Shown here in pieces: positions 1-5,580 of a stretch of 10,291 nucleotides of DNA. Under the pieces are notes generated by a model. It was not told the origin of the DNA. It worked only from the letters and a program-made list of their open reading frames with translations, and did not search any database. This DNA comes from DATAYA01 sp036272815 (lineage in GTDB: Bacteria > Pseudomonadota > Alphaproteobacteria > Acetobacterales > Acetobacteraceae): NCBI GenBank assembly GCA_036272815.1, contig DATAYA010000018.1:1-10291 (forward strand). Reading direction: 5' to 3'. Within the stretch, counting starts at the first letter, position 1. The number at the start of each line of letters is the position of its first letter. Made by a program: the position numbers and the translations under genes.

Positions 1-503
1 AACTCGTTCGGCTTGCCGACGACGAACGCCTCGAAGGTGAAGCGCTGGTCGAGCGGCGCCGCCACGTCCGGGCGCGCATCGCCACCATGCCGCTGCGGCT
101 CGAGCGGTTCGTCAGGACGCACCGGACGCGATGCCGCGACCGCGGCCTGCGTGCCGACACGGAAATCGATGCGCCGGATGGAGGCGTCCTCGCCCTGCCA
201 GAGCGCACGCAGCCGGTCGCCGTAGTGGCTACGTACCCAGTCGCGCACGAAGCCGGTCGGCAGCGCCAGAATGATTTCGTCCTCGTCGCGCCCTGCGAAG
301 TTCGCCTGCTGCAGCCAGGTGCGGTATTCGACCTCGTTCACCTCGGCGTGCAACCGCGCGCGCACGCGCGCCCATTGCGCATCGCAGCCGGGCGGGGGTG
401 GTGCGGCCGGGGACGTGGTGCGCGCAGATATGGGCAGGGAGGCGGGTGTCTGAGTGCGTCGGTCGAAATCGGCCGGCATGATGGTCGCGGTCTCGTCGTC
501 CAT
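1..503 (-). CDS. dnaA: Chromosomal replication initiator DnaA, N-terminal 167 residues (3' end outside window)
   Basis: DnaA binds oriC, opens the duplex and loads the replicative helicase. I read this reverse-strand frame directly; it is open to the window edge with two bases left over. Residues 1 to about 42 are a Pro/Thr-rich extension. About 43-105 match domain I, which self-associates and contacts helicase (WARVRARLHAEVNEVEYRTW, then FVRDWVRSHYGDRL). About 106-147 are a flexible linker. The last visible residues, PLDQRFTFEAFVVGKPNE, are the hallmark entry to the AAA+ domain III. The Walker motifs and DNA-binding domain IV lie beyond the edge. The ATG at 503-501 has GGAGG on the minus strand at 518-514, ten bases upstream; a second ATG at 479-477 would give a protein eight residues shorter. 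The rpsT terminator separates it from rpsT, so it is probably transcribed independently. Confidence 0.95.
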   Translation of the reverse strand, partial: MDDETATIMPADFDRRTQTPASLPISARTTSPAAPPPPGCDAQWARVRARLHAEVNEVEYRTWLQQANFAGRDEDEIILALPTGFVRDWVRSHYGDRLRALWQGEDASIRRIDFRVGTQAAVAASRPVRPDEPLEPQRHGGDARPDVAAPLDQRFTFEAFVVGKPNE

Positions 504-529
504 CCTTGCGCCGCCTCCCCCCTGCCGCC

Positions 530-551
530 GATGCCGCGATGATGCCGCGAT
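530..551. repeat. Two tandem 11-bp direct repeats in the dnaA leader
   Basis: GATGCCGCGAT occurs twice back to back (530-540 and 541-551) with no mismatch or spacer. It lies between the putative dnaA promoter and the dnaA Shine-Dalgarno. The period is close to one helical turn. It could be a paired protein-binding site, a leader RNA element, or a chance slippage duplication. It does not match the DnaA box consensus. Confidence 0.6.
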
Positions 552-595
552 CCTGCCCGATAAGGATCCGTGACGATCGCTCTGTCCCCAACAGA

Positions 596-625
596 TTTCT
601 ATGTCAGCAGGAGGGTCATCCGCAA
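596..625 (-). promoter_or_regulatory. Possible dnaA promoter (weak match)
   Basis: On the minus strand TTGCGG (625-620) is followed after 18 bases by TAGAAA (601-596), in the fairly AT-rich stretch between the rpsT terminator and dnaA. The -35 matches the standard consensus at only three of six bases. This is the best candidate I found here, not a firm call. Confidence 0.25.
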
Positions 626-680
626 TCGAAAAGGCGCGTCCCGAAAATGAAATACATCCCGAGCCAAATAACGCTCGAAT

Positions 681-722
681 AACAAAGGCCGGCAACACAG
701 CAATGTGCAGCCGGCCTTTGTT
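681..722 (-). terminator. Intrinsic terminator downstream of rpsT
   Basis: A perfect 13-bp inverted repeat has arms at 681-693 and 710-722 (AACAAAGGCCGGC and its complement). The 16-base loop contains a further 4-bp stem (696-699 with 704-707). In the rpsT direction the GC-rich core is followed by a U-rich run (UUUGUUAUU), as in a Rho-independent terminator. It lies 46 bases past the rpsT stop and insulates dnaA from rpsT transcription. The plus-strand side is less U-rich, so termination is probably mainly leftward. Confidence 0.85.
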
Positions 723-768
723 CTGTCGCATAAACCCGAAAGCACCGCCCAAGCGCGACGCCCCGCGA

Positions 769-1038
769 TTACTGAGCGGCAAGCGCCTTGATGCGCGCCG
801 AGAGCCGCGAGATCTTCCGCGCCACCGTGTTGCGGTGCATCACGCCCTTGGTGACGGTCCGCTGCATCTCCGGCTGCGCCTCGCGCAATGCGGCGGCGGC
901 CGTGGTCTTGTCGCCGGCCGCGATCGCCTCTTCCACCTTGCGGACGAAGCTTCGGGTGCGGGACTTGCGTGCCTTGTGGCGCAGCGTGCGCTTCTCGGTT
1001 TGCCGGATGCGCTTGCGCGCGGATGCCGTGTTCGCCAT
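769..1038 (-). CDS. rpsT: 30S ribosomal protein S20
   Basis: S20 is a primary 16S rRNA-binding protein of the small ribosomal subunit. The 89-residue product has the expected length and composition. It opens with MANTASARKRIRQTEKRTLR, followed by a basic helical region and the conserved core VTKGVMHRNTVARKISRLS, and ends in ALAAQ. The ATG is preceded by a purine-rich AGAGG about four bases upstream. The gene has its own promoter in the 118-base gap after the enoyl-CoA hydratase and a strong terminator downstream, so it looks like a single-gene transcription unit. Its position next to dnaA is a common alphaproteobacterial arrangement. Confidence 0.97.
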   Translation of the reverse strand: MANTASARKRIRQTEKRTLRHKARKSRTRSFVRKVEEAIAAGDKTTAAAALREAQPEMQRTVTKGVMHRNTVARKISRLSARIKALAAQ

Positions 1039-1101
1039 GAGCCTCTGTCATCTTGATCGAAAGAAGGATGCGCCGCGTTCGGCCACGCACCCGGACTGCA
1101 T

Positions 1102-1130
1102 GAACTAACCGCGGGGGCCGCGGGTGTCAA
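1102..1130 (-). promoter_or_regulatory. Housekeeping sigma-factor promoter for rpsT
   Basis: On the minus strand TTGACA (1130-1125), a perfect -35 hexamer, is followed after exactly 17 bases by TAGTTC (1107-1102). The longer context GTTAGTTC matches six of eight positions of the Caulobacter -10 consensus GCTANAWC, and TTGACAC matches its -35 form at an allowed spacing. The start site should fall near 1095, giving a leader of roughly 57 bases. The spacer contains two CCGCGG palindromes. Confidence 0.6.
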
Positions 1131-1156
1131 TCGGCTCCGACGCCAACCGGAAGTTG

Positions 1157-1930
1157 TCATTCCGCGCCGAAACGCGGCTTCCGCTTCTCCACGAACGCCG
1201 CCATTCCCTCTCTCTGGTCGGGCGTGCCGAACAGCGAAAGAAACAGCGCGCGCTCGTAGCGCACGCCCTCGGCGAGCGTCGTCTCGAACGCCCGATCGAC
1301 GGCGCGCTTGGCCATAGCAACCGCGACCGGTGACAAGGATGCGATCCGTTCTGCGAGTTTCAGCGCCTCGGGGATCAACTCCGCCGCCGGCACCACGCGG
1401 GAGACGAGGCTGGCCCGCTCTGCCTCCGCCGCGTCCATCATGCGGCCGCTCAGCACCAGCTCCATCGCCTTCGCCTTGCCGATCGCGCGGGTCAGCCGCT
1501 GCGTGCCGCCAGCGCCGGGGATGACGCCGAGGTTGATCTCCGGCTGGCCGAACTTAGCGGTATCGGCAGCGAGGATGATGTCGCAGGCCATCGCCAGCTC
1601 GCAGCCGCCGCCGAGCGCGAAGCCCGCGACCGCCGCGATCACCGGCTTGCGCACACGCAGGATCGCCTCCCACCGTGCGCCGATGAAATCGTCGAGAAAC
1701 ACCACGGGATAGTTGCGCGGCTGCATCTCCTTGATGTCCGCCCCGGCGGCGAACGCTTTCTCGGAGCCGGTCAGCACGATCGCGCCGATCGCGGGATCGG
1801 CGTCGAACGCCAGCATGGCGGCGCCGAGTTCGTCCATCAACTGATCGCATAGCGCATTGAGCGCCTGCGGCCGGCTGAGGCGGATCAGCCCCGCGCGGCC
1901 ATGCGTCTCGACCAGGATCGTCTCGGGCAT
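1157..1930 (-). CDS. Enoyl-CoA hydratase (crotonase family)
   Basis: Crotonase-fold enzyme, predicted to hydrate trans-2-enoyl-CoA to 3-hydroxyacyl-CoA in fatty-acid or organic-acid breakdown. The product is 257 residues, the usual size. Landmarks: RPQALNAL near 20, the oxyanion-hole segment AAGADIKEM at 61-69, ALGGGCELAMACD at 105-117 with the first catalytic glutamate at 111, and GQPEINLGVIPGAGGTQRL at 128-146 with the second at 131. Both acids are present, favouring a true hydratase over an isomerase or non-catalytic relative. The ATG at 1930 has GGAG eight bases upstream; an in-frame TTG six codons earlier is less likely. It starts 36 bases after the mutM stop on the same strand, so the two may be co-transcribed. 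The exact acyl-CoA substrate cannot be read from sequence. Confidence 0.93.
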   Translation of the reverse strand: MPETILVETHGRAGLIRLSRPQALNALCDQLMDELGAAMLAFDADPAIGAIVLTGSEKAFAAGADIKEMQPRNYPVVFLDDFIGARWEAILRVRKPVIAAVAGFALGGGCELAMACDIILAADTAKFGQPEINLGVIPGAGGTQRLTRAIGKAKAMELVLSGRMMDAAEAERASLVSRVVPAAELIPEALKLAERIASLSPVAVAMAKRAVDRAFETTLAEGVRYERALFLSLFGTPDQREGMAAFVEKRKPRFGAE

Positions 1931-1966
1931 CGCATCGGCTCCACGCAAGCGTTGGCTGCGTTCTAT

Positions 1967-2821
1967 CTATCGCTGTGTGCGCGGGCAATAGAACGTGCTG
2001 CGGCCCGATTGCACGATGCGCGCGACGCCGGAGCAGGCGGGCGGGCCGGGGCAGTGCGGGCAGGGCTGTCCGGCGCGGCCATAGACCTGGAAGGCGTGCT
2101 GGAAATAGCCCAGCTCGCCGGAGGGCTGGGCGTAGTCGCGCAAGGATGAGCCGCCGGCCGCGATCGCCTCGGTGAGGGTCGCCCGGATCGCCGGCACCAG
2201 CCGCGCCGCGCGCGCGCCGGGTACGCTCGCCGCCAGCCGCCGCGGCGAGATGCCGGCGCGGAAAAGCGCCTCGCAGACATAGATGTTGCCAAGCCCGGCG
2301 ACCACGCGCTGATCGAGCAGCGTCGCCTTGATCGGGCTCCGCCGCCCGGCCAGCGCCGCCGAGAGGGCGGCCGGCGTGAAGTCCGCCTCCAGCGGCTCCG
2401 GCCCGAGCCCGGTTAGCAGACGGTGCGCATCCTCGCCCGCGGTGGGCATCAGGTCGAGCGCCCCGAACCGGCGCGGATCGACCAGCCCGATCCGCGCCCC
2501 CGCCTCCGTGTGCAGCACCAGGTGCTCGTGCAAGGCGGGCGCGCCCACCCGTGCATCGAAGCCGGGGCTCTCCCCGAGCACGATCCGGCCGGACATGCCG
2601 AGATGCAGCAGCAGGGTTCGGCCGCCCTCCAGCCGGATCAGGATGTACTTGCCGCGTCGCCGCAAGCCCAGCACGCGCGCGCCGGTCAGCGTCCGCGCCA
2701 GGTCCGGCGGCAGCGCCCAGCGCAGATCGGCGCGGTTGACCGAGACCGCGCGGATGCGCGCGCCCTCCAGCCGCCCGCGCAGACCGCGCATCACAGTCTC
2801 GACCTCGGGGAGTTCCGGCAT
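1967..2821 (-). CDS. mutM: Formamidopyrimidine-DNA glycosylase (Fpg/MutM) with an altered zinc finger
   Basis: Base-excision repair enzyme that removes 8-oxoguanine and ring-opened purines and nicks the strand by beta/delta elimination. The 284-residue product begins MPELPEVE, placing the catalytic proline and glutamate at residues 2 and 3, so the start is certain. Also visible: RGKYILIRL with the conserved Lys58, HLGMSG at 73-78, DPRRFG at 115-120, and the helix-two-turn-helix segment KATLLDQRVVAGLGNIY at 165-181. The C-terminal finger is unusual. Cysteines at 254, 257 and 279 are present, but the usual fourth is Thr282 (CPRTQR). The loop between the second and third family cysteines has 21 residues instead of about 16 and carries an extra Cys263. 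QSGRSTF, which contacts the lesion, is intact. The gene diverges from ubiE. Confidence 0.96.
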   Translation of the reverse strand: MPELPEVETVMRGLRGRLEGARIRAVSVNRADLRWALPPDLARTLTGARVLGLRRRGKYILIRLEGGRTLLLHLGMSGRIVLGESPGFDARVGAPALHEHLVLHTEAGARIGLVDPRRFGALDLMPTAGEDAHRLLTGLGPEPLEADFTPAALSAALAGRRSPIKATLLDQRVVAGLGNIYVCEALFRAGISPRRLAASVPGARAARLVPAIRATLTEAIAAGGSSLRDYAQPSGELGYFQHAFQVYGRAGQPCPHCPGPPACSGVARIVQSGRSTFYCPRTQR

Positions 2822-2831
2822 CGCCCGCCAG

Positions 2832-2839
2832 CCTATATC
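2832..2839 (+). promoter_or_regulatory. Candidate -10 element for ubiE-coaBC
   Basis: CCTATATC matches seven of eight positions of the Caulobacter -10 consensus GCTANAWC. It lies ten bases before the ubiE ATG, so the transcript would start at or within a few bases of the start codon. No convincing -35 is visible; one would have to lie inside the 5' end of mutM. It shares its TATA core with the opposing mutM candidate. Confidence 0.35.
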
Positions 2840-2860
2840 GTCGGGTGCATGACCGACCAA
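2832..2860 (-). promoter_or_regulatory. Candidate mutM promoter overlapping the ubiE start
   Basis: On the minus strand TTGGTC (2860-2855) and TATAGG (2837-2832) are separated by 17 bases. Transcription would begin about four bases before the mutM ATG, giving a nearly leaderless message. That agrees with the poor Shine-Dalgarno there. The -35 part lies inside the ubiE coding sequence. Confidence 0.35.
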
Positions 2861-3598
2861 CCCGGCCCGACCGCCGATTTCGGCTACCGCCAGGTGCCCG
2901 CCGATGCCAAGGCAGGGCTGGTCCGCCGCGTCTTCGACAGTGTGGCGCCGCGCTACGACCTGATGAACGACCTGATGTCGCTCGGCGTGCATCGGCTGTG
3001 GAAGCGGCGGTTCGCCACCCGGCTGGCGCCCGCGCCGGGGCGGACCCTGCTCGATCTCGCAGGCGGGACGGGCGACATCAGCTTCGCCTGGCTCGGCCTC
3101 GGCGGAGGGCCTGCGATCCTCTCGGACATCAACGCGCGGATGCTCGGGGTCGGGCGCGACCGGGCGATCGCGCGCGGGCTCGTCGGGCGGCTCGGGTTCC
3201 TGGTCGCCGACGCGCAGGCGCTGCCACTGGCGGATGGCGGCCTCGACCGCGTGACGATCGCCTTCGGCCTGCGCAACTGCACCGACAAGCAGGCCGTGCT
3301 GCGCGAGGCGCGGCGGGTGCTGCGGCCGGGCGGTCAGTTTCTGTGTCTGGAATTCTGCCGCGTGGAGGTCGCTGTCCTGGCCCCCGCCTACAATGCGTGG
3401 TCGTTCCGCGTGCTGCCGCGGCTCGGCGCGACCGTCGCCGGCGACCGGGAGAGCTACCAGTATCTCGCCGAGAGCATCCGCACTTTCCCCGACGCCGAGG
3501 CGCTGGCCGGGATGATGCGTGCGGCCGGGCTCGAACGGGTCGCCTTCCAGCGCCTCTCGGGCGGGATCGCCGCGATCCACGAGGGCTGGCGGCTGTGA
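2849..3598 (+). CDS. ubiE: Ubiquinone/menaquinone biosynthesis C-methyltransferase UbiE
   Basis: SAM-dependent methyltransferase for the ring C-methylation step of ubiquinone (or menaquinone) synthesis. The 249-residue product carries both family signatures. YDLMNDLMSLGVHRLWKRRF is at 36-55, and the segment RVLRPGGQFLCLEF is at 156-169. The SAM-binding motif I is LDLAGGTGD at 68-76, and an acidic motif (SDIN) follows at 92-95. LRNCTDK at 141-147 is also family-typical. The ATG at 2849 is the only sensible start: the reading frame extends further upstream, but that part is antisense to mutM. There is no clear Shine-Dalgarno, consistent with a leaderless message. The stop overlaps the coaBC start, implying an operon. 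Confidence 0.95.
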   Translation: MTDQPGPTADFGYRQVPADAKAGLVRRVFDSVAPRYDLMNDLMSLGVHRLWKRRFATRLAPAPGRTLLDLAGGTGDISFAWLGLGGGPAILSDINARMLGVGRDRAIARGLVGRLGFLVADAQALPLADGGLDRVTIAFGLRNCTDKQAVLREARRVLRPGGQFLCLEFCRVEVAVLAPAYNAWSFRVLPRLGATVAGDRESYQYLAESIRTFPDAEALAGMMRAAGLERVAFQRLSGGIAAIHEGWRL

Positions 3599-4806
3599 CC
3601 GACCCGGCCTTGAGCGATCGGCGCGTGCTGCTGGTGATCGCGGGCGGGATCGCGGCCTACAAGGTTCTCGAACTCGTCCGTCTGCTGCGCCGGCGCGGCG
3701 TCGGCGTGACGTGCGTGCTGACCGAGAACGGCGCGCAGTTCGTGACGCCGCTTACGCTCCAGGCGCTCAGCGAAAGCCGCGTCTATTCCGACCTGTTCTC
3801 GCTCACTGACGAGAACGAGATGGGGCATATCGAGCTCAGCCGCAGCGCCGACCTCGTCGTGGTGGCGCCGGCCACCGCCTCGATCCTCGCGCGCATGGCG
3901 GCCGGCATCGCCGACGACCTCGCGACCACGCTGCTGCTCGCGACCGACAAGCCGGTGCTGGTGGCGCCGGCGATGAACGTGCGCATGTGGCTGCATCCGG
4001 CGACGGTCGCGAACATGGCGACGCTGGCGGCGCGCGCGGTGGCCTGCGTGGGCCCGCGCGAGGGCGAGATGGCGTGCCACGAGTTCGGCCCCGGCCGCCT
4101 CGCCGAGCCGCCCGAGATCTTGGCCGCGATCGAGGCGATGCTATCGGCTTCGCAGACCCTCGTCGGCCGGCACGTGCTGGTGACCAGCGGGCCGACGCAC
4201 GAGCCGATCGACCCCGTCCGCTACATCGCCAACCGCTCGAGCGGACGGCAGGGGCACGCGATCGCGGCGGCGCTGGCCGCCCTCGGCGCGCGGGTGACGC
4301 TGGTGGCCGGGCCGGTCTCGCTGCCCGACCCGCCCGGCATCACGGTGCGGCACGTGGAGACCGCGGCCGAGATGCTGGCGGCGTGTCAGGCGGCGCTGCC
4401 GGCCGATGTCGCGGTGTTCGCCGCCGCCGTCGCCGACTGGCGGGTCGCGCGCGAGAGTGGCCACAAGCTCAAGAAGGTGCCCGGCGAGCCGCCCCCGCCG
4501 CTGCCGCTGGCCATCAACCCCGACATCCTCGCAACCATCGCCGCGATCGGCCCGCTCCGCCCGCGTCTGGTGGTCGGTTTCGCCGCCGAGACCGACGATC
4601 TGGTAGAGAACGCGCGCGCGAAGCGGGTGCGGAAGGGCTGCGACTGGGTGGTCGCGAACGACGTCCGGCCGGAGACCGGCGTCATGGGGGGTGCCACCAA
4701 CACCGTCCACCTGGTCACGGCGGACGGCGTGGAGGACTGGCCGGCGCTGCCGAAAGAGGAGGTGGCGGCACGGCTGGCGGCCCGGATCGCGGCGGCGCTG
4801 GTCTGA
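3595..4806 (+). CDS. coaBC: Bifunctional phosphopantothenoylcysteine decarboxylase / phosphopantothenate-cysteine ligase
   Basis: Catalyses two consecutive steps of coenzyme A synthesis: ligation of cysteine to 4'-phosphopantothenate, then FMN-dependent decarboxylation to 4'-phosphopantetheine. The 403-residue product has the usual length. The CoaC half (about 1-185) shows IAGGIAAYK at 15-23, the catalytic His78 in MGHIELSRSAD, the flavin region APATAS, PAMN with Asn128, and the flexible flap with Cys161 in GEMACHEFGPGR. The CoaB half (about 190-403) shows VTSGPTHEPIDPVRYIANRS with Asn213, the KLKK lysine motif at 291-294 and NDV at 355-357. Translation begins at GTG 3595, overlapping the ubiE stop as GTGA. 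GAGGG lies nine bases upstream, so translational coupling to ubiE is likely. Confidence 0.95.
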   Translation: MTDPALSDRRVLLVIAGGIAAYKVLELVRLLRRRGVGVTCVLTENGAQFVTPLTLQALSESRVYSDLFSLTDENEMGHIELSRSADLVVVAPATASILARMAAGIADDLATTLLLATDKPVLVAPAMNVRMWLHPATVANMATLAARAVACVGPREGEMACHEFGPGRLAEPPEILAAIEAMLSASQTLVGRHVLVTSGPTHEPIDPVRYIANRSSGRQGHAIAAALAALGARVTLVAGPVSLPDPPGITVRHVETAAEMLAACQAALPADVAVFAAAVADWRVARESGHKLKKVPGEPPPPLPLAINPDILATIAAIGPLRPRLVVGFAAETDDLVENARAKRVRKGCDWVVANDVRPETGVMGGATNTVHLVTADGVEDWPALPKEEVAARLAARIAAALV

Positions 4807-4821
4807 CCCAGGTCTGATCCG
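4800..4821. repeat. Imperfect 11-bp tandem duplication at the coaBC stop
   Basis: GGTCTGACCCA (4800-4810) is followed directly by GGTCTGATCCG (4811-4821), differing at two positions. The first copy contains the coaBC stop codon and the second repeats its TGA. It looks like a small slippage duplication. Confidence 0.5.
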
Positions 4822-4864
4822 GGGGCAATTGGCCGACTCGGGCCCGGCCGCGAAACTGCCGCCC

Positions 4865-5548
4865 ATGAGCCGACTGCAACCGCTCCTGCCGCTTGCCGAT
4901 GCCGGTTCCCCGCCCAAGCCGGCGCCCAAGCCGCCGTCGGCCCGGCGCGCACCCCATCGGGCGATCCACCTCTCCGGCTATGTCCGCGAGCATGCCGATT
5001 TCTACGCCACCCCGGCCTGGGTCACGGAGGCGCTGCTGCGGCACGTCCGGCTGCGTGGGCCGGTCTGGGAGCCCTGCTGCGGCGACGGCGCGATGGCGCG
5101 GGAGCTGGCCGAGGCCGGCCATGCGGTGGTTGCCTCCGACATCGCCGACCGTGGCTTCGGCACGCCGGGCGTGGATTTCCTCGCCTGCCGCGCCGTGCCG
5201 GAGGGCTGCCGCAGCATCGTGACCAACCCGCCCTATGGCGACACCGGCTCGCAGGCGGGGCAGTCGCGGTCGGCCAGCGCGATGCTTGGTTTCCTGCGCC
5301 ACGCGCTCGGCCTCGCCGCGACAGCGGATGCCCAGCTCGCGTTGCTGGTGCGGCTGAGCTGGATCGCCGGCCAGCGGGCGGCGGCGCTGCTCTCGGCCGG
5401 CCCGTTTGCGGCGACGATCGTGCTCACCCGGCGCATCCGCTGGTTCGACATGGGCGAGCGCACGAACGCGGCGCAGCACCATCACGCCTGGGTGGTGTTC
5501 GACCCGGCCCACAAGCGGGGACATCCGCCGGCGCTGCTCTACGGCTGA
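4865..5548 (+). CDS. Orphan class I SAM-dependent methyltransferase with NPPY motif
   Basis: Predicted 227-residue methyltransferase. After a Pro/Ala-rich, low-complexity N-terminus (about 1-35), DFYATPAWVTEALLRH at 45-60 resembles motif X of amino-methyltransferases. WEPCCGDGAMA at 68-78 is motif I, which binds SAM. SDIADRG at 91-97 is the acidic motif, and TNPPYGDTG at 120-128 is the catalytic motif IV. NPPY occurs in N6-adenine DNA/RNA methyltransferases and in glutamine methyltransferases of the HemK type, so the target is open. The order X, I, IV and the closing HHHAWVVFD resemble small phage-type DNA methyltransferases as I remember them. There is no separate target-recognition domain and no adjacent nuclease. 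The ATG lacks a clear Shine-Dalgarno; an in-frame TTG at 4829 is possible but poorly placed. It lies 58 bases after coaBC. Confidence 0.8.
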   Translation: MSRLQPLLPLADAGSPPKPAPKPPSARRAPHRAIHLSGYVREHADFYATPAWVTEALLRHVRLRGPVWEPCCGDGAMARELAEAGHAVVASDIADRGFGTPGVDFLACRAVPEGCRSIVTNPPYGDTGSQAGQSRSASAMLGFLRHALGLAATADAQLALLVRLSWIAGQRAAALLSAGPFAATIVLTRRIRWFDMGERTNAAQHHHAWVVFDPAHKRGHPPALLYG

Positions 5549-5580
5549 GGCGGTGGCCCGGCGGTTGCAACGCCGCGGGC

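Noticed and set aside
87..542. Plus-strand ORFs opposite dnaA (87-542 and 271-453)
   Set aside because: They are antisense to the clear DnaA N-terminus and show Arg/Gly-rich shadow composition.
504..768. Possible oriC next to dnaA
   Set aside because: I found no match or near match to TTATCCACA on either strand and no AT-rich unwinding region. In alphaproteobacteria oriC is often not adjacent to dnaA.
601..1056. Plus-strand frame across the terminator and rpsT
   Set aside because: It crosses a strong terminator hairpin and is antisense to a certain ribosomal protein gene, with no recognisable product.
1967..3580. A 537-codon minus-strand reading frame extending mutM upstream
   Set aside because: The part upstream of 2821 is antisense to ubiE and reads as Arg/Pro/His-rich protein. 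MutM must start at MPELPEVE because Pro2 is catalytic.
2845..3594. In-frame N-terminal extension of coaBC through ubiE
   Set aside because: The extra 250 residues are an Arg/Ala/Gly-rich out-of-frame reading of ubiE; CoaBC has its normal length from GTG 3595.
5551..5580. Palindrome around GTTGCAAC before the transglycosylase as a terminator or operator
   Set aside because: The outer arms pair only with a bulge and there is no U-tract. Nothing suggests a specific regulator.
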